A DNA stretch of 64,000 nucleotides from assembly GCF_008638345.1 (NCBI RefSeq), contig NZ_VTVA01000005.1, forward strand, positions 165,368 to 229,367, read 5' to 3'. This DNA is from Pseudomonas saliphila. Its GTDB lineage: Bacteria; Pseudomonadota; Gammaproteobacteria; Pseudomonadales; Pseudomonadaceae. A program made the position numbers and the translations under genes. The notes beneath the pieces are model-generated. The model did not search any database. It saw only the letters and a program-made list of their open reading frames with translations, and had not been told where the DNA came from. This document shows, one piece after another, positions 31,370 through 40,700 of this stretch. Numbering within the stretch: the first letter of the stretch is position 1; every line of letters starts with the position of its first letter.

Positions 31370-31677
31370 CACGTGCGGAAAATCATTGTATTGCAGGTGT
31401 TCATTACAAGAAGAACGCCGAATTTACATCTCTTCGGCGTCTTCTACTTCCTGGTCCCATTCCTGGGCGTGTTGCTCAATCAGCTCTTCATAGTAGTCGT
31501 TCATATATTCGCCTCTTTATCTCATTTTTCGCTGTTTTTGTATGCTTCGGACTCCAACTTAATGTCCTTACATTACAGTGAGATGAAGGGGCTTCCGAAA
31601 AGTTCAAGCAAGGTTGCAGGCAGGAGCGATTATGCTGCGGTATGCGAAAACGCTCTGCTTTTTCAGGATCCTGTAGC
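31370..31677. other. Intergenic region after the AraC gene
   Basis: 308 bp between the AraC gene and a membrane-protein gene. It is AT-richer than its surroundings and contains the minus-strand 26-codon frame described separately. A plus-strand reading frame of about 100 codons also crosses this region but has no ribosome site, lacks family resemblance and runs into the next gene, so I do not call it. Confidence 0.6.
31424..31504 (-). CDS. Putative 26-residue acidic small protein
   Basis: Starts MNDYYEELIEQH and ends with a run of Glu/Asp ending EEM; about 11 of 26 residues are acidic and only one is His. GAGG sits seven bases before the ATG. The stop codon falls inside the inverted repeat GCCGAA...TTCGGC (31417-31438), followed by a pyrimidine-rich stretch on the minus strand that could end transcription. 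The composition looks like a real short helical protein, but I know no named family. Conservation of this frame in related genomes would decide it. Confidence 0.45.
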   Translation of the reverse strand: MNDYYEELIEQHAQEWDQEVEDAEEM

Positions 31678-32844
31678 CTAAGCGTCCCAAAAGCGCCACT
31701 GATCAAGAATATGAAACTGTCGCTTCGCGCGGGTTTCGTCCTCGATTCCCCCCACGCCGCGCCGGTAGGATTCGCCCGCCGGCCCGAAGGCCGCCTGCAG
31801 TTGCGCCTGAAGCTGATCGCGGGTGGATTCCCTGAAGACCACCAGTTCGTCATGTAACTGTCGTTCCTGGTCCTCCCGCATGACGGCTTCTTCTGCCTTC
31901 AATAGCGCAAAGTCAGTGATCACAATAGTACCGGCGGCCGTTGCGAAGGCAATACCGCCTGCCACCAGCGCACTTGGACCGGTGGGCGCCGCCACCGCCG
32001 CCGCGCTACCACCAATGGTGACGGCGCCCGCCATGCGCGGCGCCAGCCGTGCAGCGAAACCGGCGATCACCTGCCGCGCCGCCTGAACACTGCCCAGGCG
32101 CATCAGCCTGGGCAGAATCGCGTGGCGCGCCAGCAGCGCGAATGAGCCAACACCGGCGACAACAGACGCCTGACTACTGATTTGCCAGCGCTGAATATCC
32201 CCGGCGCTGGCGCCAAAGGCCCGATCCAGCGCAGCGTTCACATCAATCACCTGTCTGGCGTCGATCTTCGGTTCCGCCAGCTCGACCTGACGGTCGCTAT
32301 AGCGCTGAACCAGCGCCTGTCGAAGAGCCTGGCCCTGCTCGCCGAGAATGCCATGCAGCTGTCGAGTCAGCGCGCGGTCGAAATCCGCCAGCCGCTGCTC
32401 GAATCCGCTCTGCACCAGCAGATGACTCTCGAGCCGTTCGCGTAGCGCGGCGTCCAGGTCGCCACTGATTGCGTAATACAACCGCGTATACGAGCCAGGC
32501 ATGGAGTAATACCAGTCCATATAACCCGGCACGGCGTCGAGTGCCAACACGAAGGTGTCGTCCAGCCACTGATCCACCCAGGCATTCATTTGCTGCTCAA
32601 GGGACGCTTGATGGCTGATACCCAGACGCTGGAGATCGGCATTGAAGGCGTCGAGGGTCTTGCCATCAAGCAGCAATCGCTGATCATCCACCAGTACGGC
32701 AAACACCCGGTTGTCAGCCAACTGCTTGCTAAGCAGCCGGTAGCCGACATTCAGCGCCAGCAGTACCGCGCACACCGCCACGGCGGCCATGAACAGCAGA
32801 GCGACACGTCGAATGGAACCGTTTTTCATCGCGCCTGCTTTCAT
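31678..32844 (-). CDS. Hypothetical membrane protein (second gene of a pair)
   Basis: 388 residues, not assigned to a family. Visible: an N-terminal membrane segment (about 12-34), a long helical extracytoplasmic region, a Gly/Ala-rich hydrophobic stretch at about 260-325 that could form two membrane helices, and a charged C-terminal end. AGGAG lies six bases before ATG 32844; the ATG overlaps the upstream stop as ATGA. The partner is a multi-pass membrane protein, so the two probably form a complex. Function unknown. Confidence 0.75.
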   Translation of the reverse strand: MKAGAMKNGSIRRVALLFMAAVAVCAVLLALNVGYRLLSKQLADNRVFAVLVDDQRLLLDGKTLDAFNADLQRLGISHQASLEQQMNAWVDQWLDDTFVLALDAVPGYMDWYYSMPGSYTRLYYAISGDLDAALRERLESHLLVQSGFEQRLADFDRALTRQLHGILGEQGQALRQALVQRYSDRQVELAEPKIDARQVIDVNAALDRAFGASAGDIQRWQISSQASVVAGVGSFALLARHAILPRLMRLGSVQAARQVIAGFAARLAPRMAGAVTIGGSAAAVAAPTGPSALVAGGIAFATAAGTIVITDFALLKAEEAVMREDQERQLHDELVVFRESTRDQLQAQLQAAFGPAGESYRRGVGGIEDETRAKRQFHILDQWRFWDA

Positions 32845-33659
32845 GATAGCTCCTGTAGCGATGCACCGCGCCGCTGGCTGAACAACGCATCGACGCCGAC
32901 CATAAGCCGCACGTAGGCCCAGATGAAGGCGCTACCACTCAACAACAACAGGCTCCAGCCAACCACAGCCAGCCCGCCATTGCGCTCGGTTCCACCCAGC
33001 GCATTCTGCAGCGCCCATTGCAGCGTCAGCTCCAGCATCATGTACAGCCGCTCAAGAAAACGCAGAGGGGCGAACTGGCTGGAGGACTGCTGCAGATGCT
33101 GCGTCACCGCCGAATCCCAATTCAAGCCCCGCACGTCCGGTTGGCCCAGACTTAGCGTTACAACAAGATACAGGGCAGTCAGCACGCACACCGCCAACGG
33201 CACGGTGAACCGTCGAACCAGCGCAGGGCGCGCCTGCGGCAATACGTGCTTCTGCAGCCGCCCACTCAGGCTGCGCAACAGCCAGGCGATCAGCGGCAAC
33301 CCAAGCGCCAGAACGACCCACAGCGCGACGGCCAGGCTCTGCAGCTTGATCAACATGAACAGACTCAATAGCGCGCCGATAAGCAAATGCCAGGCGATCA
33401 TCACCGATCCGCCGCGCAGTACTCGATGCCAGGGCGATGCCGCCAGCAGGTACTGATCCAGCCAGACTCTGCGCCGCAGCCGCGCCGCCTCGAAGCTGCC
33501 GGTAAACACGAGTGCGGTACAGGCGATCCACAGTGGCAGCATGGCCCAGCCCCGCAAGACACCAGGCAGCAGACTCCATCCCAACAACAGCAGGAAGATG
33601 GCTAGATTGAATACAAGCGGTCGCTGCACTGACAGTCCTGTGGTTGACCCGACGACCAT
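32841..33659 (-). CDS. Hypothetical multi-pass membrane protein (first gene of a pair)
   Basis: About 272 residues from ATG 33659 (MVVGSTTGLSVQRPLVF); the longer upstream frame is low-complexity and shares no family features. Five or six hydrophobic segments are visible, including FNLAIFLLLLGWSLL, PLWIACTALVFTGSF and VVGWSLLLLSGSAFIWAY. No recognised domain. Only a weak GGGG element precedes the ATG, so the start is uncertain. Overlaps the next gene by four bases. Confidence 0.72.
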   Translation of the reverse strand: MVVGSTTGLSVQRPLVFNLAIFLLLLGWSLLPGVLRGWAMLPLWIACTALVFTGSFEAARLRRRVWLDQYLLAASPWHRVLRGGSVMIAWHLLIGALLSLFMLIKLQSLAVALWVVLALGLPLIAWLLRSLSGRLQKHVLPQARPALVRRFTVPLAVCVLTALYLVVTLSLGQPDVRGLNWDSAVTQHLQQSSSQFAPLRFLERLYMMLELTLQWALQNALGGTERNGGLAVVGWSLLLLSGSAFIWAYVRLMVGVDALFSQRRGASLQELS

Positions 33660-33734
33660 GAGTGTACCCCAGGGCCAGTAGATCCTGTCTCGCTGAACGA
33701 TTCGAGATGACGTCAGTCCCAAAATGAAGCGCAC

Positions 33735-33781
33735 TAGGGTCTGTTGCCGTTTCGGCACGGCCGCGACGGCAACGGACCCTA
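33735..33781. repeat. 47-bp near-perfect inverted repeat upstream of the formate dehydrogenase
   Basis: Arms TAGGGTCTGTTGCCGT (33735-33750) and ACGGCAACGGACCCTA (33766-33781) pair over 16 positions with a single G-U wobble; the 15-base loop is ttcggcacggccgcg. It ends about 60 bp before the formate dehydrogenase ATG. No T-tract follows, so it is not a standard terminator. It could be a short palindromic mobile element bounded by TA, or a leader hairpin. Confidence 0.6.
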
Positions 33782-33841
33782 ACGCATCAACATGACGACG
33801 CACGCCATGGACCCGAGGCCTCCAATAACAAGGGTGTCCTG

Positions 33842-36817
33842 ATGAACAAGGTTGCGGACTGCACGATTTTCTTCGATGGCAAGCCACTGACCGGCCAGAC
33901 CGATCAACCTCTGGTCGACTTCCTCGCCGAGCACGGTATTGACCTCCCCCACGTCTGTTATCACCGCGCGCTGGGCGCACTGCAAACCTGCGACGTGTGC
34001 TGGGTCGAGGTAGACGGCGAACTGCAGCGAGGCTGCGCGCTGACCAGCAAAGACGGACTCATCGTCAACAGCGAGTCCGAACGTGCAGGCGCGGCGCGGC
34101 ACGAAGGCATGGACCGGCTACTGGGCAAGCACGAACTGTATTGCACCCTGTGTGAACACAACACCGGTGATTGCACGCTGCACAACACCTTCGCCGACAT
34201 GAACATGCCGATCCAGCGCTACGAGTTCAAGCGCAAGCCCTACGACAAGGACGAATCCAACCCTTTCTATACCTACGATCCGGACCAGTGCATTCTCTGC
34301 GGGCGCTGCGTCGAGGCCTGCCAGAACGTTGAGGTCAACGAAACGCTGAGCATTGACTACAACATGGAGCATCCGCGGGTACTCTGGGACGGCGGCGAGT
34401 CCATCGATCATTCCAGCTGCGTCAGCTGCGGCCACTGCGTCACCGTCTGCCCCTGCAATGCGCTGCTGGAGAAATCCATGCAACCGGACGCCGGGCCCTT
34501 CACTGCCCTGCCGCAAACGCTCAAGCGACCGCTGATCGATATCGTCAAGAAACTGGAACGCACCATTGGCGCACCACCTATTACCGCTGTTTCCAATATG
34601 GACATGTATTGGCGGCAACCGGAAATCAAGCGTACCAAAACCGTCTGCACCTATTGCGGCGTGGGGTGCTCGTTTGAGATGTGGACCCGCGACCGGCATA
34701 TTCTCAAGGTGCAGCCGGTGGTCGATGCGCCGGCCAACGGCATCTCCACCTGCGTGAAAGGCAAGTTCGCCTGGGATTTCGTCAACAGCGAAAAGCGCCT
34801 GACCACACCCTTGATCCGCGAAAACGGCCAGTTCCGTGAAGCCAGCTGGGACGAGGCGCTGGATCTGGTCGCCAGCCGTTTAATGAAGGATCGCGACCGT
34901 TACGGCCCGGATGCCATCGGTTTTATCGGATCGAGCAAGGCCAGCAACGAAGAGGCCTACCTGACGCAGAAGATCGCGCGGCTGATCATCGGCACCAACA
35001 ACGTCGACAACTCCTCACGCTACTGCCAGAACCCGGCGACCAAGGGTCTGTTCCGCACTGTCGGCTACGGCGGCGACGCCGGCTCGATACAGGATATAGA
35101 AAGCGCTGAGCTCGTAGTGATCGTGGGCAGCAATCTGGCGGAAAACCATCCGGTGATTGCCTCCAAAGTGAAGGCGGCGAAGAAGCTGCGCGGCCAGAAG
35201 CTGATCGTGGTTGACCCGCGCAAGCACGAAATGGCTGAACGCGCCGACATCTTCCTGCGCCCGAAATTGAGCACCGACCTGGTCTGGGCATCGGCCATGT
35301 CCCGCTACATGTTCGAGCATGGCTATGCCGATCAGGATTTTCTGGATAACAAGGTCAATCAGGTCGAGGAATACCGCCGCTCGCTTGAGCCCTTCACCCT
35401 GCAATACGCCGCGCAGATAACCGATATCCCCGAGGAGCAATTGATCGCCGCCGCCGAGATGATTGGCCAGGCAAAATCCGTCTGCCTGTTATGGGCCATG
35501 GGCATCACTCAACACAGTCATGGCGCCGACACCAGCACCGCCCTGTCCAACCTGCTGGTGGTGACCGGCAACTATGGTCGACCCGGCACGGGCGGCTACC
35601 CGATGCGCGGACATAACAACGTTCAGGGTGCCAGTGATTTTGGCTGTCTGAAGAACATGTATCCCGGATATGAAAAGGTCACCGAGGACAAGGTTCGCAA
35701 GAAGTGGGCAAAAGCCTGGGGCGTCGCCCCGGACAAGCTGTCCGCCGAAATAGGTTCCGACAACTTCCTGATGGTCAAGCAGGCTGAAGAGGACAAGATC
35801 CGCGCTATGTACATTATCGGCGAGGAAACGGCCTTTTCGGACGCGCACAGCCAGAACGTACACAGCGCCTTTGAGAGCCTGGACTTCATGGTGGTGCAGG
35901 ACATGTTCCTCAGCCGTACCGCCGAGTTCGCCGACGTGGTGCTACCGGCCTGCCCCAGCGTGGAAAAGGAAGGCTCTTTCGTCAACACCGAGCGGCGTAT
36001 CCAGCGCTTCTACCAGGTGATGCCGCCGCTGGGCGACAGCCGGCCTGACTGGAAGATCCTGACCGAGCTGGCCAAACGCATGGGCCATGACTGGGGCTAC
36101 GAACATCCATCGCAGATCATGGATGAAGTCGCCGGCATTGCCGAGATATTCAAGGGCGTCAGCTACAAACGCCTCGAAGGCTGGCAATCCCAGTGCTGGC
36201 CGGTCAAGGAAGATGGCAGCGACACACCGCTACTCTATACCGACGGCTTCCATACCGGCGACGGCAAGGCGGTGCTGTATCCGCTGGAATGGAAAGAGCC
36301 GGACGAGCAAGCCGATGAGCAGTACGACCTGATGCTGGACAACGGCCGGATGCTCGAGCACTTCCAGGGCACCAACCAGAGCGGCCGTTCCCCAGGCATT
36401 GATAATCAGCTGCCGAACTGGTTTGTCGAGGTCAGTCCGGAGTTGGCCAGCCAGCACGGTATTCAGGACGGCAGCTGGGTACGCGTCAGTTCACGGCGCG
36501 GCTCCCTAGAAGTGCGCGCAACGGTGACGGACCGGGTTCACGGTAATGTGCTGTTCATGTCGATTCACCAGGGCAAGCCGGGGCTGAATCTGTTGACCGG
36601 CGAGCATCACGACCCCGACGTCAATACACCGGCTTACAAGGAAACAGCGGTCAGGCTGGAAGTCATGCCGCGCCCCGCCGGAGAGCCTCCGCTGCCGGAC
36701 AACAATTTCCGCTATGGACACCGTACGCCCAACGACGGTGTGCCGGTGGAGCTCAAATGGGCCCAGCCGGAATACGTTGCCCCGCCCGCCGAACAATCCA
36801 ATCCGGAGAAGCTCTGA
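33842..36817 (+). CDS. Noncanonical molybdenum formate dehydrogenase, catalytic subunit (ForC/YjgC type)
   Basis: 991 residues. N-terminal 2Fe-2S domain (C39, C50, C53, C65), a His/Cys cluster site (H97, C101, C104, C111), two 4Fe-4S sites (C150-C160, C193-C203), then the molybdopterin domain with its own 4Fe-4S site (C269, C272, C276, C304). The molybdenum ligand is Cys395 in NSSRYCQNPATKG, not Sec. The next residue is Gln396; classical formate dehydrogenases have the catalytic His there. This matches the B. subtilis YjgC/YrhE (ForC) family, whose DUF1641 partner gene follows here with TGATG overlap. Formate as substrate is inferred from family. Confidence 0.88.
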   Translation: MNKVADCTIFFDGKPLTGQTDQPLVDFLAEHGIDLPHVCYHRALGALQTCDVCWVEVDGELQRGCALTSKDGLIVNSESERAGAARHEGMDRLLGKHELYCTLCEHNTGDCTLHNTFADMNMPIQRYEFKRKPYDKDESNPFYTYDPDQCILCGRCVEACQNVEVNETLSIDYNMEHPRVLWDGGESIDHSSCVSCGHCVTVCPCNALLEKSMQPDAGPFTALPQTLKRPLIDIVKKLERTIGAPPITAVSNMDMYWRQPEIKRTKTVCTYCGVGCSFEMWTRDRHILKVQPVVDAPANGISTCVKGKFAWDFVNSEKRLTTPLIRENGQFREASWDEALDLVASRLMKDRDRYGPDAIGFIGSSKASNEEAYLTQKIARLIIGTNNVDNSSRYCQNPATKGLFRTVGYGGDAGSIQDIESAELVVIVGSNLAENHPVIASKVKAAKKLRGQKLIVVDPRKHEMAERADIFLRPKLSTDLVWASAMSRYMFEHGYADQDFLDNKVNQVEEYRRSLEPFTLQYAAQITDIPEEQLIAAAEMIGQAKSVCLLWAMGITQHSHGADTSTALSNLLVVTGNYGRPGTGGYPMRGHNNVQGASDFGCLKNMYPGYEKVTEDKVRKKWAKAWGVAPDKLSAEIGSDNFLMVKQAEEDKIRAMYIIGEETAFSDAHSQNVHSAFESLDFMVVQDMFLSRTAEFADVVLPACPSVEKEGSFVNTERRIQRFYQVMPPLGDSRPDWKILTELAKRMGHDWGYEHPSQIMDEVAGIAEIFKGVSYKRLEGWQSQCWPVKEDGSDTPLLYTDGFHTGDGKAVLYPLEWKEPDEQADEQYDLMLDNGRMLEHFQGTNQSGRSPGIDNQLPNWFVEVSPELASQHGIQDGSWVRVSSRRGSLEVRATVTDRVHGNVLFMSIHQGKPGLNLLTGEHHDPDVNTPAYKETAVRLEVMPRPAGEPPLPDNNFRYGHRTPNDGVPVELKWAQPEYVAPPAEQSNPEKL

Positions 36818-37299
36818 TGGCCGAACGTATCGACTACAACGTCAAACCCACGCCGATCGGCCCCGATGCGCATCAGGAGCTCGAGCGCCTGCTGCAGAGC
36901 CTGCATGAACACGGCGTGCTGCGCTTTGCCAATGATGTGGTGTGCTCCAAGACCGATCTGGCGCATGTGCTGGTCGGCGGCCTGGGCAAGGAAGGTACGC
37001 TGAACACGATACAGAACCTGTCGATTCTCGGTATGGCGCTCTCGCGCATTCCGCCCGAGCAGTTCTACAAGGTGGTGTTCGGCATGAAAGACGCCGTCGA
37101 GGAGCTCAACCGGCATACCAAAACCGACGAACAAGGCGACGCACCCGGCCTCAGCGGCACCTACAAGATGCTCCAGGATGACAAACTCTGGGCATCACTG
37201 GCGCCGATTCTCGAAGCACTCAAAGTCTTCGCCGACCGAATGGGCAAAGAGCCCAACAAACCCGTCACGGCATTCACTGGCAAGCAAACGGATAATTGA
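36817..37299 (+). CDS. DUF1641 domain protein, formate dehydrogenase partner (ForE type)
   Basis: 160 residues with the DUF1641 block (LAHVLVGGLGKEGTLNTIQ). In B. subtilis the DUF1641 subunit ForE links the catalytic subunit to the quinone pool. No membrane helix is obvious, so attachment would be peripheral. The ATG overlaps the catalytic-subunit stop by one base (TGATG). An N-terminal tail of about 20 residues precedes the domain. Seven bases after the stop begins a copy of a dispersed repeat. Confidence 0.88.
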   Translation: MAERIDYNVKPTPIGPDAHQELERLLQSLHEHGVLRFANDVVCSKTDLAHVLVGGLGKEGTLNTIQNLSILGMALSRIPPEQFYKVVFGMKDAVEELNRHTKTDEQGDAPGLSGTYKMLQDDKLWASLAPILEALKVFADRMGKEPNKPVTAFTGKQTDN

Positions 37300-37306
37300 A
37301 GCGACA

Positions 37307-37341
37307 CTAAACCCTGTCGGCGCGTCCGAACGCGGCCCGAG
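37307..37341 (+). repeat. Dispersed repeat B, copy 1
   Basis: 35 bases starting CTAAACCCTGTCGGCGCG, identical to 63561-63595 and sharing its second half (CCGAACGCGGCCCGAG) with 53520-53535. It begins seven bases after the DUF1641 stop codon, in the 3' flank, like the other copies. Confidence 0.85.
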
Positions 37342-37368
37342 CAGACAAATTCACACCAGCCAGACAGC

Positions 37369-37401
37369 AAAAAGCCCCTGAATCTTTCGACTCAGAGGCT
37401 T
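37369..37401 (-). terminator. Intrinsic terminator of tRNA-Asp
   Basis: On the minus strand AAGCCTCTGA and TCAGGGGCTT pair over ten positions (one G-U) around a gtcgaaagat loop, followed by a run of five U. It lies just downstream of the tRNA-Asp 3' end. Confidence 0.8.
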
Positions 37402-37410
37402 CTCTATATA

Positions 37411-37487
37411 TGGCGCAGTGGACGGGACTCGAACCCGCGACCCCCGGCGTGACAGGCCGGTATTCTAACCAACTGAACTACCACTGC
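37411..37487 (-). tRNA. tRNA-Asp (GTC)
   Basis: 77 nt including an encoded CCA. The acceptor stem GCAGTGG pairs with CCACTGC, discriminator G73, D-arm AGTTCAGTTGGTTAGAAT, anticodon stem-loop CCGGC-CTGTCAC-GCCGG with anticodon GTC, and TpsiC arm GCGGGTTCGAGTCCCG. G73 and GTC are Asp identity elements. Single tRNA with its own promoter and terminator. Confidence 0.97.
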
Positions 37488-37554
37488 GCATCTGTCCTCA
37501 AGATCGGTATAACGAGAGAGTTGCCTCTCCATCCGTCTGTCTGAACAGGCGCGC

Positions 37555-37582
37555 ATTGTAAACTTTCCTGTAGGTTCGTCAA
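37555..37582 (-). promoter_or_regulatory. Sigma70 promoter of tRNA-Asp
   Basis: Minus-strand TTGACG (-35, 37582-37577), 16-bp spacer, TACAAT (-10, 37560-37555), followed by the GC-rich discriminator GCGCGCC. That discriminator is typical of stable-RNA promoters repressed by ppGpp. The start would lie about 60 bases before the tRNA 5' end. Confidence 0.7.
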
Positions 37583-37641
37583 GCAGTTAGCAGCGCTTTC
37601 GTATAAAAAGTTATCGGCCAGTCAAAGCCTCCGGAAAGACC

Positions 37642-37691
37642 AAACCCCTTCTCAGCCAAGGGTTTATGGAGGGCCGGGCTCCATCCCGGCC
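37642..37691 (-). terminator. Two stem-loops downstream of the RND pump operon
   Basis: Reading on the minus strand past the RND gene stop: GGCCGGG-atggag-CCCGGCC (37691-37672), then AAACCCTT...AAGGGGTTT (37665-37642, one bulged base) followed by GGTCTTTCC. Either could end the efflux-operon transcript; the second has the more U-rich tail. Confidence 0.45.
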
Positions 37692-37758
37692 AGCGAACCA
37701 CCAGATCATCCTGTAGGTCGTAATTATCGCTGCTCTCCATAACTGTGTTTTCGTCTGC

Positions 37759-40700
37759 TCAACCTTTGGCTGACACGCTCGGCTCAACCTCCCTTTCAGC
37801 CACTGGCCTGAGCACAAAACAGGACACCGCCGGCACCACCAGCAAGGTCAGCACCGTGGACGCCAACAAACCGGAAATGATCGCCCAGGCCATCGGTGGC
37901 CACAGAGTCGAGGACGAAAAGGCCAGCGGCAGCAGACCGGCAATGGTCGTAGCGGTGGTCAGCAGAATCGGCCGGGTGCGACGCGCCACTGCATCGGCGA
38001 CGGCCTGACGAACCGGCACGCCTGCCGCAAGCCGTTGATCAACCACATCCAGCAGCACGATCGCGTTGTTCACCACGATCCCGACCAGCGCGATGATCCC
38101 CAGCGTCGACTGAAAGCCGAAGGGCGACCCCGACAGCACCAACCCGGGAAACACACCCACAGCAGCCAGCGGCACGGTAAGCAGAATGATGCCCAGACGG
38201 CGGAAGGAGTTGAATTGCAACAGCAGGAAGAACAGCAACAACAACAGCCCGATCGGCGCGGTGGTAGCCAGTGCACGATTGGCATCACCGGAGCCTTCAC
38301 TGTCACCCCCCAGTTCCATACGCACGCCTGCTGGCAGCGGGGTCGATTCCAGCTCACGGTTCAGTTGATCCAACACCTGATTGAAGCTGTAGCCCTGCTC
38401 CAGTCCGGCGGTGACGGTATACACCCGCACGCCGTTGCGCTGACGTATGCCCGCCGGTTGCCAGCTGGCAGCAATACTCGCCACGGCTGTCAACGGCACC
38501 ATCTCGCCGTTCTCGTTAAACACACTGGCCGAGAGTAGCCGTTCGACGGACTGGCGCGTCCCCTCATGGGAGCGCAGCACAATCGGCATCGGATCAAGCT
38601 CCTGGCGATACTGCTCAGCTGTCAGGCCCAGGCTGTGAGTGAATAGCGCACGGGCCACATCGCCTCGATCCAGACCGTAACGCTGAGCCAGTGCGTCATC
38701 GACATTCACTTCAAGCACCGGGACGCCCAGGTCGATGTCATGCCTAACGTCCACCGCACCCCTGGTGGACTTGATGATACTGAACGCCTGCTCGGCGGCC
38801 GCAATGCGCACCTGATCATCGTGGTGATAAAGCCGTATTTCCACGGGCGCTGCGGTCGGCGGCCCCTGCCCCAGCGTGCTGGCGACCACCTCCAGCTCGG
38901 GCATGTTGCTGGCAACCCGCTCTCGCACCCAGCGAATCACCCCATCGGTCGCGGCCAGATCCGAGGCATTCACTACCAGCCTGGCGCGATTGGGTGCCTG
39001 CGGCGCACGCAGCAGGTTGTAGTAGAAGCTGGGGCCGGCTGAGCCGACAAACCGGTGCACGCTCTGCACATGCGGACGCTGCCGCAATTGTCGCTCCAGA
39101 TCCGCAGCGACCGACTCGGTCTGCTGCTGATCGGTGCCCTCTGGCATGTAGAGTTCGACTACCACCTGTGGACGGTCGGCCTTCGGAAAGAACTGCACTT
39201 GCATGAATGGCGTCAGCGCCAGACTGGCAATGACCATCAGCGCACCCAAGCCGATGATCCAGAGTGGATAGCGCGTGCTCAACCAGGCCAGGTGGCCACC
39301 CAGCCGTTCCATTATTACGCTGCCATGACCTGTGGTCGGTTTCAGAAACCGGCCAGCGAGCATGGGCGCAACGCTGATCGCCAGCAAATAGCTGACCGTC
39401 AACGTGAGCATGATCATGATCGGGATACCCCGCGTAAAATCCGCCGTGGCACCCTTGGATAGCAACAGCGGGGTAAAGGCCGCCAGCGTCGTAGCGGTCG
39501 AAGCGCCAAGCGGGCCCGCCAACTCACGCACGCTATTGACGACCGACTGCTGACGCGATTCGCCGCGGTTCAGCCGGTCCTGGATGTTCTCCACCATCAC
39601 GATCGCGTTGTCGATGAGGATGCCCAGCGAAATCACCATGGCAATGACCGCGATCTGGTGCAGGATGCCGCCGCCCAGGTTGTAGATCCCCAGACTGATC
39701 GCCGCCACCAGCGGCAGCATACTGGCCACCAGAAGCCCCATGCGCCAGCCCATGCCGATGAACACCACCAGCACAATAACCAACACACTGCCCAACAGAC
39801 TCCATTCCAGCCCGTCCAGGCGTTGCCTGACCTGATCAGGCTGAAAGAACATTTCATCGATTTGCAAGGGTGCAAAGTCCGCACGCAGCACCTCGATCCG
39901 CTGGCGGATCTGTTCGCCGAAGCGGATGGCATCGACCTGGCCACGCTGGGCAATCAGACTCACCAACACCGCCTGTTCGCCGTCAAACCAGGTTTGCGGC
40001 TGCGCCGGTTCGAGCGGGCCACGCCATACATCAGCGATCGCCGCCAGGGGAACGCTGCCACCCTCCGGCAAGGGGATCTGTGTAGCAGTCAGTGACTCGA
40101 TACTGGTGAATTCACTGTTCGGCAACACCCCGAGCCGCTTGCCGGCAGACACGACAAACCCACCCGGAATCACCTGGTTGCGCCCGGCCAGCAACGCGGC
40201 GAGAAAGCCATGGGATATGCCCAGCCGCTGCATTTCTGAATCGCGCAGGGCGATGGTGATCTGCTCGTCCGCCTCGCCATCAAGCTCGATACGCGACAGC
40301 CCCGGTACGTCTGCCAGCGCCCGCTTGAGCTGTTCAGCCTGCTGACTCAGATGCACCAGCGACGCGTCGCCCCTCACCGCGAGCACCACTGCCGGAATAT
40401 CGATCAGGCGATCGTCCAGCGACATCTGCTGCACGCCTTCTGGAAACTCCAGGCGCGCGCGTTCCATGGCCTGACGCACCCGGTCCCAGGCCGAGTCGGT
40501 GTCATAGATCGCATCAGCCAGGTTAATGGATACCAGCGCGACCCCGGTGCGCACCGTCGCAGTGAAATAATTCACTTCCTCGACCTGCGACAGCTCATCC
40601 GACAAGGGCTCGAGCACCAGACGCTCGACGGATTCAGCCATGGCGCCGGGATACATCACCGTAATCAGGCCAGCCCGATACGGAAAACTCGGATCCTCCT

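Noticed and set aside
31373..31681. About 100-codon plus-strand frame after the AraC gene
   Set aside because: Hydrophobic start but no ribosome site, its end overlaps the next gene, and composition changes midway; unlikely to be translated.
33735..33781. Intrinsic terminator
   Set aside because: Strong stem but no T-tract on either side, and it lies between divergent genes where no transcript needs ending.
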